From: Mucilaginibacter paludis DSM 18603
GTDB taxonomy: Bacteria > Bacteroidota > Bacteroidia > Sphingobacteriales > Sphingobacteriaceae
Assembly: GCF_000166195.2 (NCBI RefSeq)
Contig: NZ_CM001403.1
Coordinates: 1,940,432-2,004,431, forward strand
Reading direction: 5' to 3'
Length of the DNA: 64,000 nucleotides
The notes below the pieces were generated by a model that saw only the letters and a program-made list of their open reading frames with translations, did not search any database and was not told the DNA's origin. Positions within the stretch are counted from its first letter, which is position 1. The number at the start of each line of letters is the position of its first letter. Below, piece after piece: positions 37,140 through 47,047 of this stretch. The position numbers and the translations under genes are program-made.

Positions 37140-40100
37140 TTAAAATTTATAAGTGACCGATAGGTTAGGTGTTATGCCGTATTTGATCCGGTAACGGATC
37201 AGATCGAACTCTTTATCATATTTATCTGTTCCGTAGGATGGGGTATAGTTGCTGGTGCCGCTTTCTTGTTTATATCCGTTCGAGTTGAGATAATAGAATG
37301 AAGTTGAATTGAGCAAGTTGCCTATGTTCAGTTTTACTTCCATCTTTTGTTTTAAAAAGCGGCCATATACTTGCAGGTCTACCAGGTCGCGACCGTTTTC
37401 ATATTCGGTAAGGTTTGGATTGCTGCTAATGGTATAAGTGCGGCGGCCTGAGCGGTTATAATTTACAGTAAAGCCATACCTGCTTGCACTGTAGCTCACA
37501 CCGGCATTGACCGAATAAGGCGATTGGCCGTATAAGGCCCTGGTTTCTTTATTCTCAACTATACTACCATCACCCAGGGTTGATAGCGTATGAATGCTTG
37601 ATTTGATGATTGTTCCGTTACCAAAGAGCGTGGTGTTGCGCAACCATGGCTTATCGGCTATAAATCCTAATGATTTACGCACTTCCATTTCTATCCCGTA
37701 GTTAACGGCATCTTTTTGATTTTGAAAACGGTAACGCGTTACTTTACCGGTAGCATCCTGATCAACCACCAACTCAATAGGCTTATCGAATGATTTATAA
37801 AAGCCAGATACCGAGATAATTTCGCCAGCCGATGGGTACCATTCGTAACGCAGATCGCTGTTATTGATCTTTGTACTTACAACATCGTCGCCTACAATGT
37901 CGGCATTCAAAAAAGGATCGTAGAAACCAAAATACGAGGTCTCCCTAAAATCCGGCCGGATCACCGTTTTGGCGAATGATGCGCGGAAATTCATTTTAGA
38001 GGTGATGCTATAAGTTAAGTTAGCCGATGGTAAATAAGTGGTGTTGTTTTCACCGGTAACATTCCGTAAACTCGATTGATCCGAAATTAATGGCTGCCGG
38101 TTCTTTAATTCGTATTTTTCGCCGCGCATGCCGTATACAATGCGGATCTTTTTCAGGAAACGCTGATCGAGCATCAGGTAAAAAGCGTGGAAGCGCGATG
38201 TGCCGTTAAATTGCGAGCCGTTACCGCCATCTGCCAGGTAATAAGCCTGGTTGGAATTGGTGCCTGCGCCTATATTTTCGGGCGCGAGTATTTCCTCGTA
38301 AGTACGGCCAAACGAATCAAAGGCGCGGTCTTCAGTCCGGATCTTCAATGTGGTGGCGCTCAGGCCGCGTTGTTTGTAAATGCCGCTGTAACCGCCTTTA
38401 AACAAGCTTTTATCGCCCAAAAAGTTAAAAGGCTGGCTCAGGCTTCCTGCCCAGTTGTAGTCCGTCTCTTTGGTATCGGTAAATAAGCGGTAGTCATAAT
38501 CGGGCGAGTTTTGAGCAGGGTTAACAACATTAGGGGTTTGGTAATATTCCACACCGTTATTCCGTCCAGTAAATTGGTAAGTGAACTTGGTCCGGTCCTT
38601 TACTTCCTGCCTAACCGAGGTGATTGCTCCAAGCCAGGTCAATTTAAGCCCTTTGCTGGTTAAGGTATGTTCGCCATCAAGTTTGTGTTGAAAAATGCGG
38701 GTAATCTCCGGGTCTTGCAGGTTTTTCTGTGAGCGGGCATCGTCGTTATCAAAACCCACATTAGCGATCATCCCCTGCGAGGAGTTAAGGGTGTTGTTGA
38801 AGATTTGCGAATACAAATTTTTCAAGCCTATTTTATAGCCTTTGCCCTGTGTCCCCACATTAACCTGGGCGCCAATGGTGGTATTGTATTTGTAAATATG
38901 CCCATTACGGCGGCGGTTAACGCTGTCAATATAGTTAGGCCCCGCTACCGGGTAACCATAGTTTCCCTCAAAGCCCCTTACATCCTGAAATTCGTTGGTT
39001 TCCTGGCTGTGTCGTAAACTGAAGCCCGTAACAAAGCCTATTTTCTGATCGCTTTTTAAAGTATATACGCGGCCTAACGATAGGCGGTAATTTTGGTTGG
39101 CTCCTCCGGTAGAACTGTAACGTTTAAAGGCATCCGGATTAAACAATTTACTTTGCGGCACAGCATAATCAGGCGGGTTTCCGCTTCCCCATGACTGGAT
39201 ATTTGGCGGTAAACTGCGGTGCCCATCGTCAAAGCCCCAAAAATCATATTTACCTCTCCTGCCAGATTCGATAAAGTCTTTTCCGAGGGTGAGGGTATTG
39301 AAGCCTGTACCGGCAGACAATATGGTAAAGTTTTCTAAAGGGATATCCAGCGTGTTTACCGAAACTTGCCCGCCGGCAAATTCGGCAGAGATATCCGGCG
39401 TGGCCGTTTTGTTAACCACCACATTACTTACCATTTCAACCGGGATCACATCAAAGGCAAAATTACGTCGGTTCATATCTGTGCTGGGTAGCGTGATGCC
39501 GTCAATCATCCCCTGGTTATAACGTTCGGTTAAGCCGCGCACAATAACGTAACGGTTATCTACGGTGCTTAATCCGCTCACACGTTTTAAAACCTGGCCC
39601 ATATTGTTATCAGGTGTGCGGGCCATTTGCTCTGCCGATAACCCATCGGTGATGCCCGCCGCGTTTTTTTGCTGAGCGTATAAACCAGCTACCGATTCCC
39701 TTTTGTACGATGACTGTATTACAACCGCCTTTAAAGCAGTAGATGCCGTAAGCAAAACAACATCCAGTTTGGTAAGGTTGCCGGCAGTTACCACAACATC
39801 GGCAATGCGTTTGGTTTGATACGAAATATAGCTAACTTCTACAGTATAGGTCCCTGGCGCGGCAGTGATACTGTAACTACCATCTACGGTGCTTGAGGAG
39901 GTTGTATTCAATTCTAATAGCCTAATATTGGCGCCCGGCAGGCTTTCGCCCTTATCGTCTACAATTTTACCGTATATTTTACCTTTATCTGCACGGGAAG
40001 GCTTAACGTCGATGATCACATAGTCTTTAACCAGGCGATAGGTTAAGTTGGTGTTCGAAAGTATATTGCGCAGGGTTTCGCCAGCGGTTATATTAGTGCT

Positions 40101-40364
40101 ATTCAGATTTACTTTTTTACTTTCTTTTTGAACCACTTCGTCAAAAAAAGAAATGCGGATACCACTTTTTCGCTGAAGCGACAGGAGGCTTTCCTGTATG
40201 GAGGCGTGCCGCAGGGCGATATTGATCTTAACCTGATCAAGGTTTTGGCTTTTGACATTACCAGCAAGCAATAGCCCCCCAAAGGTTATTTGTATAGCCA
40301 GGATAATAAAAGAGCACCGCATAATAAATAGAATAGATGAACGTAGTTGTACTACATTTTGCAT
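37140..40364 (-). CDS. TonB-dependent receptor with N-terminal STN signalling domain
   Basis: A 1,074-residue outer-membrane receptor. After the signal comes an STN domain (IALRHASIQESLLSLQRKSG, then NTNLTYRLVKDYVIID, residues 48-118), a CarboxypepD_reg-like domain (GKIVDDKGESLPGANIRLLE), a plug (GQVLKRVSGLSTVDNRYVIV, then RGLTERYNQGMIDGITLP) and a 22-strand barrel ending LSVTYKF. STN domains touch the FecR anti-sigma factor, and fecR and the sigma gene lie just upstream. This is therefore a transducing receptor that reports its ligand to the nucleus-free cytosol through FecR. The ligand is unknown; the downstream partner is a lipoprotein rather than a clear SusD. Confidence 0.93.
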   Translation of the reverse strand: MQNVVQLRSSILFIMRCSFIILAIQITFGGLLLAGNVKSQNLDQVKINIALRHASIQESLLSLQRKSGIRISFFDEVVQKESKKVNLNSTNITAGETLRNILSNTNLTYRLVKDYVIIDVKPSRADKGKIYGKIVDDKGESLPGANIRLLELNTTSSSTVDGSYSITAAPGTYTVEVSYISYQTKRIADVVVTAGNLTKLDVVLLTASTALKAVVIQSSYKRESVAGLYAQQKNAAGITDGLSAEQMARTPDNNMGQVLKRVSGLSTVDNRYVIVRGLTERYNQGMIDGITLPSTDMNRRNFAFDVIPVEMVSNVVVNKTATPDISAEFAGGQVSVNTLDIPLENFTILSAGTGFNTLTLGKDFIESGRRGKYDFWGFDDGHRSLPPNIQSWGSGNPPDYAVPQSKLFNPDAFKRYSSTGGANQNYRLSLGRVYTLKSDQKIGFVTGFSLRHSQETNEFQDVRGFEGNYGYPVAGPNYIDSVNRRRNGHIYKYNTTIGAQVNVGTQGKGYKIGLKNLYSQIFNNTLNSSQGMIANVGFDNDDARSQKNLQDPEITRIFQHKLDGEHTLTSKGLKLTWLGAITSVRQEVKDRTKFTYQFTGRNNGVEYYQTPNVVNPAQNSPDYDYRLFTDTKETDYNWAGSLSQPFNFLGDKSLFKGGYSGIYKQRGLSATTLKIRTEDRAFDSFGRTYEEILAPENIGAGTNSNQAYYLADGGNGSQFNGTSRFHAFYLMLDQRFLKKIRIVYGMRGEKYELKNRQPLISDQSSLRNVTGENNTTYLPSANLTYSITSKMNFRASFAKTVIRPDFRETSYFGFYDPFLNADIVGDDVVSTKINNSDLRYEWYPSAGEIISVSGFYKSFDKPIELVVDQDATGKVTRYRFQNQKDAVNYGIEMEVRKSLGFIADKPWLRNTTLFGNGTIIKSSIHTLSTLGDGSIVENKETRALYGQSPYSVNAGVSYSASRYGFTVNYNRSGRRTYTISSNPNLTEYENGRDLVDLQVYGRFLKQKMEVKLNIGNLLNSTSFYYLNSNGYKQESGTSNYTPSYGTDKYDKEFDLIRYRIKYGITPNLSVTYKF

Positions 40365-40487
40365 ATTTTTGGATTGTTAGAGTTGTTTGTGAAAATTGCT
40401 TTAATAGTGCTCACCGACCTTGTCGGCAGCATTTTGGCCTTTAGCATAGCGTCGTCGAAAACTTAATGCTAACAGGTAAACAGATAG

Positions 40488-40520
40488 CCGTTCCTGCTTG
40501 CAGGAGCGGTTTTTATTTTT
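40488..40520 (+). terminator. Plus-strand terminator-like hairpin in the fecR-receptor gap
   Basis: CCGTTCCTGC and GCAGGAGCGG (40488-40509) form a stem followed by TTTTTATTTTT on the plus strand, opposite to the genes. An additional TTAGCAT/ATGCTAA stem lies at 40441-40472. Confidence 0.5.
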
Positions 40521-40534
40521 GATAGGACTTTAAA

Positions 40535-41548
40535 TCATCTGCCTCCGTTTTTTAGGATGTTAAAAGACCGGCCCGAGCCCTTAAATTTGAGATGGGTTGT
40601 ATTGCAAATAATATCAAGTGTACGGCTTAAAGGGTTGCTCGCATTCACCATTAACGTAACGTGGTAGTTTTTTATCCGGCTATCGTTAAAAGTAATCTTC
40701 ACGTTATAAGCGCGTTCCAAAGTTTCGGCAACGTCGGCAAGTGATGCCGAAACAAAATTGAGGTTACCATCCTTCCAGTCGCGAATGCTTTGTATATCTA
40801 CCTGGCTGATACAACTGGTTTGTGCAACTTCATCCCACTTTACAACCTGGCCGGGTATCAATACAGCCAATGCCTTTAACTTATTCTTGTCACCGGCGTC
40901 GCGGTCTACCCGTACTTTGCCGGTGGCTACAGAAACCGTCATAATTTTACCGGGAAAGGCATCAATTTTAAAAGATGTACCTAATACCCTGGTTTGAACT
41001 GCTCCGCTATGGATAATAAAAGGGTGCTTTTTATCTTTCGCGACCTCGAAAAAGGCTTCGCCAGTCAGGGATACTTCCCGGCTACCTTCACCAAATTTTT
41101 CGGGGAATCTGAGCTTGCTTTCCGCACCTAAATAAACAACAGAGCTATCGGGCAATATAATTTGAGATCGCTGTCCGCGAGGGTTTACCTTCTCCAGCAT
41201 AGCCATAACCGGCGGCTGTCTGGTTCCGCTAATCTGATTTTTAAAAAAATAAAAGCCCAGGGTAATCAACAGCAAACCAGCTGCCGCATATTGAAGCCAA
41301 GCCGAGCGCCATAGCGGTTGGATAGCGGGCAGGATATGCTTTTGCTTAAAACGCCTATTCCAATCCGCACTTAAACCATCGGGCACCGCATCTGTTGTAA
41401 ATTGTGCAAAATCATCTTCCAGCAATTCGTCCAATGCCTGCTGCCATTCGGGCTGTGTTAAAAATTCTTTAACCTGGATCATCTCAGCAGCAGAACATTG
41501 TTCGTGCATGTATTTGATCAGCAGCTCCCTCTTTATGGCATCCTTCAT
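40535..41548 (-). CDS. FecR-family anti-sigma factor
   Basis: I use the ATG at 41548; a TTG three codons upstream is the alternative. An N-terminal cytosolic region of about 85 residues (binding the sigma factor) is followed by one membrane helix (YAAAGLLLITLGFYFF). The periplasmic FecR domain begins NPRGQRSQIILPDSSVVYLG, and a C-terminal DUF4974/STN-like domain contains NVKITFNDSRIKNYHVTLMV. It keeps the ECF sigma factor inactive until the receptor's STN domain signals. Order sigma-fecR-receptor is the standard one. Confidence 0.93.
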   Translation of the reverse strand: MKDAIKRELLIKYMHEQCSAAEMIQVKEFLTQPEWQQALDELLEDDFAQFTTDAVPDGLSADWNRRFKQKHILPAIQPLWRSAWLQYAAAGLLLITLGFYFFKNQISGTRQPPVMAMLEKVNPRGQRSQIILPDSSVVYLGAESKLRFPEKFGEGSREVSLTGEAFFEVAKDKKHPFIIHSGAVQTRVLGTSFKIDAFPGKIMTVSVATGKVRVDRDAGDKNKLKALAVLIPGQVVKWDEVAQTSCISQVDIQSIRDWKDGNLNFVSASLADVAETLERAYNVKITFNDSRIKNYHVTLMVNASNPLSRTLDIICNTTHLKFKGSGRSFNILKNGGR

Positions 41549-41681
41549 TAATATCAATTTAGTACTCTTTATCCATTACCGTAAAAAAAGAAGGAGTTCC
41601 CCATCAGGAATGAAGAATTATTTCTATTTAGATATAAGAAACTGAATATCAGAAGTTAAATATTGAAAACCTGTAGTTAGA

Positions 41682-42269
41682 TTAACCTAACAAACACCAA
41701 ATGATGAGTAAGGTAACATCGCTATGCTTTTGCAGATGTTTACGAACGATCGCTATCGCATCTGTTAGATGCCGATCGACAGTTTTAGAAGAGATACTTA
41801 ATTCTTTGGCTATTTCTTTATAAGATAAGCCTTGTTCATGCCGCATTTCGAGGATCAACTTCCTTTGCGGACTTAATTGGACCAAACTTTTGCGGTATAA
41901 CACAGATAACTCAGCTCCGTGCAGGTGATCATCTGCCCGCAGCGGTGAAGCGATAGCATGCATCGTATCATCCACAGCAACAAACTCCATTCGCTTTTTA
42001 CGGTAATTATCAATCAATGCCGCCTTCAAAGCATGGAAAAGAAAAGGTGCTAAAGATTGATTGTTGTTTACCAGCTCATCCTTTTTTTGCCATACTTTCA
42101 GCATCATATCCATCACCAGTTCCTCTGCAAGTACACTGTCATTGCTGTGGCGAAAAGCAAAGCGATACAGTCTATAAAAGTGAAGTTTAAATAGTTGATC
42201 GAATGCCCGATTGTCACCATTTTTCCAATTGGTGATTAATGAATATTCATCTTTTGAGTTCAATGGCAT
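41682..42269 (-). CDS. ECF RNA polymerase sigma factor (FecI-like)
   Basis: A 195-residue sigma-70 family protein. Region 2 is LFKLHFYRLYRFAFRHSNDS through AEELVMDMMLKVWQ (residues 28-68). Region 4 with its helix-turn-helix is LILEMRHEQGLSYKEIAKEL through SISSKTVDRHL (residues 139-170). The end is unusually hydrophobic (VTLLIIWCLLG). It should direct transcription of its own cascade when FecR is triggered. It is the first gene of the minus-strand cascade. Confidence 0.94.
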   Translation of the reverse strand: MPLNSKDEYSLITNWKNGDNRAFDQLFKLHFYRLYRFAFRHSNDSVLAEELVMDMMLKVWQKKDELVNNNQSLAPFLFHALKAALIDNYRKKRMEFVAVDDTMHAIASPLRADDHLHGAELSVLYRKSLVQLSPQRKLILEMRHEQGLSYKEIAKELSISSKTVDRHLTDAIAIVRKHLQKHSDVTLLIIWCLLG

Positions 42270-42396
42270 CCGTTGATGTTATGCCATCAAAGGTAACCTG
42301 TTATAAAGGCGGGTCGAATTATATTAAGGTTAAGTTTGTGTTACCATCTACGCGCTAAATTATTGCACATGGAGATAGAATTACCGGCAAATATAA

Positions 42397-42438
42397 AACC
42401 AGGGGGCTGATCATCATTGATGATACAGCCCCCTGGTT
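42397..42438 (-). terminator. Terminator after the M16 protease gene
   Basis: AACCAGGGGGCTG (42397) pairs with CAGCCCCCTGGTT (42438), and an inner ATCATC/GATGAT extends the stem. T-rich sequence follows on the minus strand. It separates the M16 gene from the sigma gene. Confidence 0.85.
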
Positions 42439-42464
42439 CAATTCATTAAAAGAAGATCTGCCTT

Positions 42465-45323
42465 TTACTGTTTAATTTTATTTCCATCAGCATCCAGCTC
42501 CACCAGTTGGTAGCCCATACTGCTAAAACCAGAAAGTACTTTTTCTTTATCACCAACTACCAAAATAATCATGTTATCGGTGTTGATGTATTTTTTGGCC
42601 AGATCGTTCATTTCCGACTGGGTAATGTTCTGCAGGATCTTGTTTTGCTCGTCAACAAAATTCGGACTTAGCTCATAATTCTGGATGCGCGACAGAAATG
42701 CCGCTTTTTGATCGTTGGTTTCGTATTTGCGGGCATCGCTTTGCCCTATTGAGCTCTTTGTAAACGCGAGCTCATCTTTGGTGATACCATTGTCCACATA
42801 TCCCTTGATATCTTTGATAAACTCCACTACGGCGCTATCTGTTGAGGCAGCGCGCACACCAGCAGCTGCTGTAAAAACGCCACCAAACTTACCTGACGTA
42901 AAGCCTGAACTGGCGCCATACGTCCAACCTTTTACTTCTCTCAGGTCGATGTTTAAACGACTGTCAAAACCGCCACCAAGTGGATAATTTACCAAGCCCA
43001 AACGGTAGAAGGTACCGGTTGCATCATAGTTTAAGCCCGTTAAATTACCGATACGGATTTCTGACTGGGCTGCCTTAGGCACATCAACCAGGTAAAGGAT
43101 ATTTTTAGCAACATTTTTATCGCCAGCGGGCGCAGCCGGGATAACCACGGGTTTAGCTGCCCAGCCATTTAAAAATGACAGCTTGGCTTTAACGTCGGCT
43201 TCTGTAATATCGCCCACAACAACGATAGAAGATACCGAAGGAGAGAAATAGCTATCGTAAAAGCCTTGTACATCGGCCAGTGTAATATTAGGCACGGTGC
43301 GCTCGTTACCCCCTAAACCGTAAGTGCGGATATTATCTTTTCCGTATAGCAATTTACTGTAAACACTGGAAGCAATATTTGCCGGTTGCGTTTTAGCGAT
43401 TTGGAAACCCTGCAAAACCTGTTTCTTAATCCGTTCCAAAGCCTGATCTGTAAATTTAGGATGGAACAGGCGCTCCTGTAATAATTTAAGCGTTTGATCG
43501 AGATTTTTAGTAAGTGATGATACCGAGAAGGTTGTTTCATCCTGACTGGCGCCTACCTGGATAGAGCTTCCCAGTCTTTCAAGTTCGGCATTAAATTGCT
43601 CAGCGGTAAAGTTTTGTGTATCGTCGTTCAGCATCTGGCCAACAATACCCGGCAACCCGGCTTTCGCCGAATCTTTAGCGGCCAGCAATCCTCCACCCTT
43701 AATGGAAAGCGTTAAGGTAACCGTAGGAATCTCGTTGGTAAAAGCGCCTATCATTTTTATGCCGTTGGGTGTTTTAGCGGTCCAGAAAGGTGGCACTTTA
43801 ATTACCGGATTCTGGCTGGTAGGTGGTTGCACTTTACGGTCAAAATTATCCTTGGCCTTGTGGTAAGTCAATTTATCGTAACCATAGTCAGGCGCTTTGT
43901 AGCCTGATTGATCTACATTATAATTATCGGGAGCTACAGGTTTTAAATCCGATCCTTTGGGCAGTACGCTTAATATCACTGCTGCTTTGCCTTTAATATA
44001 TTGGTTGTAAACACGCATAATATCCGCTTTGGTTACCTTACGGATGTCGGCAAGTTCGCGGCCAATCTGGTTGGGGTTACCGGTAAATGTTTGCGCGGCC
44101 GCCAGCTCTGATACTTTGCCAGACACACTGGCCAGCGAGTTGATGTAATCGGCTTCCGCGCTACCTTTAAAGCGGGCCAGATCGTCATCGGTTACCCCTC
44201 TTTGCTCAAACTCCGCAAGCGACTCGTCAACCATCTTCTTGGCTTCCTGCAAGGTTTGGCCTGGGTAAGGAATGACCTGGATATTGATCTCGCCCGAAAG
44301 CTCAGTATTTGGCGATCTCATGGTAGCCTGAGCGGCTTTGCGGCTTTTAATAAAGTTTTTATACAAGATTGAGTTTTTTCCCTGGCCGATAATTAAAGAC
44401 AAGGCATCCAGGGCCGACTGATCCTTATCGTACATTTTAACACCTGGGTAGGTTACGTACAATAATGGCAGGCGGGCGTAATTATCAGTATAGGATATAT
44501 ACCTGTCGGATGTGACCACCGGAGCAGGCAAAACGGTATTTTTTACTTCGGGGCAACGTGGGATAGAGCCGAAATATTTTTGCACCCAGGCCAGCGTTTG
44601 CTTCGGATTAATATCGCCACCAATAGTCAGGGTAGCGTTGTTGGGGCCGTACCAACGCAGAAAAAAGTGCTTTAAATCGTTTACATCTACCTTATTCAAA
44701 TCCTCAATATAACCGATGGTAAGCCACGAATACGGGTGGCCGTATGGATACAGAGCTTTTGACGCTGCTTCGGCCGCTAAACCGTAGGGGCGGTTATCGT
44801 AGTTTTGGCCGCGCTCATTTTTTACGGTTGATCGCTGGATCTCAAATTTGGGTTGTGTTACGGCGTCCATCAGGAAACCCATCCGGTCTGATTCAAGCCA
44901 AAGCATTTTTTCGAGCTGGTTGTTAGGTACAGTTTCAAAGTAATTTGTCCGGTCGCGGTTGGTGCTGCCGTTCAGCGTACCACCTGCTTCTGATATGGTT
45001 TTAAAGTGATCACCACTTTTAACGTGATCAGACCCCTCAAACATCATATGCTCAAAAAAGTGGGCAAAGCCCGATTTGCCAATTTCTTCGCGGGCAGAAC
45101 CAACGTGGTAAGTTACGTCCACATGGACAATGGGATCCGAATGATCTTCGGTTAATATCACCGTTAAGCCATTTGATAAAACGTACTTTTGATAAGGGAT
45201 CACCAGCTCGTCGCCTTTTTTAACCACCTTCTCAATCAGCTTTGGTTCTTGCTGGGCCTGCGCCTGCAAAGCCGGCAAACCCAATGCAAATGCCAGCGGG
45301 AGCGTATAAAATTTACTTTTCAT
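42465..45323 (-). CDS. M16 zinc metalloprotease (pitrilysin/insulinase-like), exported
   Basis: A 952-residue protein with a signal peptide (cleavage near LQAQAQ). The inverted zinc motif HFFEH is at residues 88-92 and the third ligand is likely in TVKNERGQNYDNRPYG near residue 168. Two M16 halves are visible: an active N-terminal one and a C-terminal one starting near residue 510 (TPNGIKMIGAFTNEIPTVTL) without the motif. This is the one-chain peptidase layout. It acts in the periplasm on peptides. It is upstream of the sigma cascade but has its own terminator. Confidence 0.93.
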   Translation of the reverse strand: MKSKFYTLPLAFALGLPALQAQAQQEPKLIEKVVKKGDELVIPYQKYVLSNGLTVILTEDHSDPIVHVDVTYHVGSAREEIGKSGFAHFFEHMMFEGSDHVKSGDHFKTISEAGGTLNGSTNRDRTNYFETVPNNQLEKMLWLESDRMGFLMDAVTQPKFEIQRSTVKNERGQNYDNRPYGLAAEAASKALYPYGHPYSWLTIGYIEDLNKVDVNDLKHFFLRWYGPNNATLTIGGDINPKQTLAWVQKYFGSIPRCPEVKNTVLPAPVVTSDRYISYTDNYARLPLLYVTYPGVKMYDKDQSALDALSLIIGQGKNSILYKNFIKSRKAAQATMRSPNTELSGEINIQVIPYPGQTLQEAKKMVDESLAEFEQRGVTDDDLARFKGSAEADYINSLASVSGKVSELAAAQTFTGNPNQIGRELADIRKVTKADIMRVYNQYIKGKAAVILSVLPKGSDLKPVAPDNYNVDQSGYKAPDYGYDKLTYHKAKDNFDRKVQPPTSQNPVIKVPPFWTAKTPNGIKMIGAFTNEIPTVTLTLSIKGGGLLAAKDSAKAGLPGIVGQMLNDDTQNFTAEQFNAELERLGSSIQVGASQDETTFSVSSLTKNLDQTLKLLQERLFHPKFTDQALERIKKQVLQGFQIAKTQPANIASSVYSKLLYGKDNIRTYGLGGNERTVPNITLADVQGFYDSYFSPSVSSIVVVGDITEADVKAKLSFLNGWAAKPVVIPAAPAGDKNVAKNILYLVDVPKAAQSEIRIGNLTGLNYDATGTFYRLGLVNYPLGGGFDSRLNIDLREVKGWTYGASSGFTSGKFGGVFTAAAGVRAASTDSAVVEFIKDIKGYVDNGITKDELAFTKSSIGQSDARKYETNDQKAAFLSRIQNYELSPNFVDEQNKILQNITQSEMNDLAKKYINTDNMIILVVGDKEKVLSGFSSMGYQLVELDADGNKIKQ

Positions 45324-45848
45324 TTATTAATTTTTACGAGTTACGATAAACATGAATATTTTATTGATTAATTAAGGGCCAGCGGCTTAAGGTGATGTGC
45401 AACTTTGCTAAGTGGGTTATCATCCTCAACATATTTGTACTATGCTTTAAGCTTTTTTTACTTTTACAGGAAGCTAACCGAAATTTTACTACAGATGTAA
45501 AGGCTATTTTGCGTAAAACACATATTACATGCTAAATTTCCGACATTCTTATCTCATCAACAACCCTTCGCCCAAATTCCGTAAATTTTATGGAAAATAA
45601 TAGATATATTATTCAATTATTCGGACCGCAGAAATTATATAGCCAGGTTTTTACTTTTTTGAGTTGGATATAAGGCAAGTTTTGCAAATGGCAACTACCC
45701 AGCAACATGCATACCGCCGCCGGTAATAAAACGCAGGTGGAGATTAGCTAATACATTGGCATTATAACTATAGCCCGCAAATAGCAGTTTGCTTGTTAAG
45801 TAAAATTGTAGTATAGTTAATTTCGATATGATTTTTTATGTTTATAAA
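45324..45848. other. Spacer between divergent M16 and DUF2683 genes
   Basis: About 525 bases with no open frame, hairpin or repeat I can support. A possible -7-like TAATTTCG lies near 45818 on the plus strand. Confidence 0.4.
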
Positions 45849-46088
45849 ATGGAACCATTGATTGTTAACCCTAAAAATAAAGAGCAATTAAACGCCATTA
45901 CTGCTTTCTTGAGTGCTTTAAATACAAAGCATACGGGCGATGAGGTAAACACAGATAGCCCTTTACCAAGTAATCATAACTGGTTTTTAAATATTAAACA
46001 TGTGAGGATTGTTGAAAAGACGAACATAGCGTCCAAACAAGATAAAAACGCTGCGGCTAAACACATCATGAAGGGGCTTTTTGAATAA
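45849..46088 (+). CDS. DUF2683-family small protein, antitoxin-like
   Basis: I use the ATG at 45849, where the typical start MEPLIVNPKNKEQLNAITAF begins; the frame is open 7 codons upstream. About 79 residues. DUF2683 members are small Bacteroidota proteins often paired with RelE/ParE-like toxins. No toxin gene follows here; the next DNA holds gene remnants. It could be an orphan antitoxin or have an unrelated role. Confidence 0.6.
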   Translation: MEPLIVNPKNKEQLNAITAFLSALNTKHTGDEVNTDSPLPSNHNWFLNIKHVRIVEKTNIASKQDKNAAAKHIMKGLFE

Positions 46089-46102
46089 GGAATACTGATA
46101 TT

Positions 46103-46412
46103 TCAAAATACTGCCGGTATTATCGATGCATCATCCTGATCTGCCTTCTCCGGGAATCTGGCCCGTACTAAATTGGCCTGATTCTCGCTGATCGAGCTAT
46201 CTTCTGATTCGGTGAAGCCCATTACGTTGAATACTTGGCATTAACAGAAACCGATCGGCTTTTATTTACCTGGTACCTGGCAAACGGATTAACATAAACG
46301 TAAGGCGACAACACCAATTGGTTTATATCCTGAGTATAAGAGCTTGTAGTTCCGATGATACGGCACCAAATGACAACTTTTTAACCGTATAGGTTGGCGT
46401 AAAGCCATAAAT
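46103..46412 (-). pseudogene. Remnant of a TonB-dependent receptor C terminus
   Basis: Reading the minus strand, two frames joined by a frameshift near 46225 give SPYVYVNPFARYQVNKSRSV then VMGFTESEDSSISENQANLV, followed by RARFPEKADQ and a stop at 46103. That is the look of the last strands of a TonB-dependent receptor. The upstream part is frameshifted (GFTPTYTVKKLSFGA near 46400) and the rest of the gene is missing. A decayed fragment. Confidence 0.6.
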
Positions 46413-46646
46413 CAGATGAAGGTTGTGCAGATTGAAAAAATAAATATCCCCGCTGATATGGGCATCATTGCCATTAGCGATGGTTTTATCCCCCAGTTAT
46501 ATTATCCCGAAATTACGTATGCCGAAACAAGCGGATATAAATTAGGCAAATTATCTTTCAGCCGGACGATGGCCTGCCTGTCGGGCACTCCTTTTGTTCA
46601 GAGCATCGTGGCCGACTCTGTGTTAATACCCGGAGGATCGATATAG
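46374..46646 (+). pseudogene. C-terminal fragment of a LacI-family regulator
   Basis: The frame encodes EKINIPADMGIIAISDGFIP, then ITYAETSGYKLGKLSFSRTM and VADSVLIPGGSI. This matches the end of LacI-type effector domains (IPxDxxIxxxSD, G-K-L, then ILxPGGS). The DNA-binding domain and most of the sugar-binding domain are absent, and the frame closes upstream at 46371. It overlaps the receptor remnant on the other strand. It is a truncated relic. Confidence 0.65.
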
Positions 46647-47047
46647 GGCAGCTTAGATTTTATAATTATACCGTTGAAGCACTAACGAGGCATTTTTTTA
46701 GTCGGCACTCATAACCCATTTATTCAGCCATACCCGATGAGCATAGCTACCTGCTTTTCGCGGCTCGGTATCAGTAGTCAGCATTTTTTAAAACCTGCTA
46801 ATTTCAAAATCGCTGAAGATGTTGCAAAGCCCCCATCACCTTAATCGATTTCGCAATTAAATTATTTTATCTTTTAATAAACACCCTCTTAGTTAATACA
46901 TTCGCAGATAAAACAATTGCGCATACGTTGTATGTGGTTTATTACAGATCCGTTGATCACCGGCCCATCAATCGCATTAAAAAATTAAGCCTGAGCTACC
47001 GCAGCCCATATCTGCTACAAGCTAAATATTTATACTATTAAATTAAT
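46647..47047. other. Spacer upstream of the GH92 gene
   Basis: About 400 bases without a recognisable gene. A small dyad, CATAC-GTT-GTATG, occurs near 46922. No convincing promoter. Confidence 0.4.

Noticed and set aside
42332..42339. TAAGTTTG resembling a -7 box
   Set aside because: It points to the plus strand, away from both minus-strand genes, and has no gene downstream.
45849..46088. Complete toxin-antitoxin module at the DUF2683 gene
   Set aside because: No toxin-size frame follows on either strand; the adjacent DNA is receptor and LacI relics.
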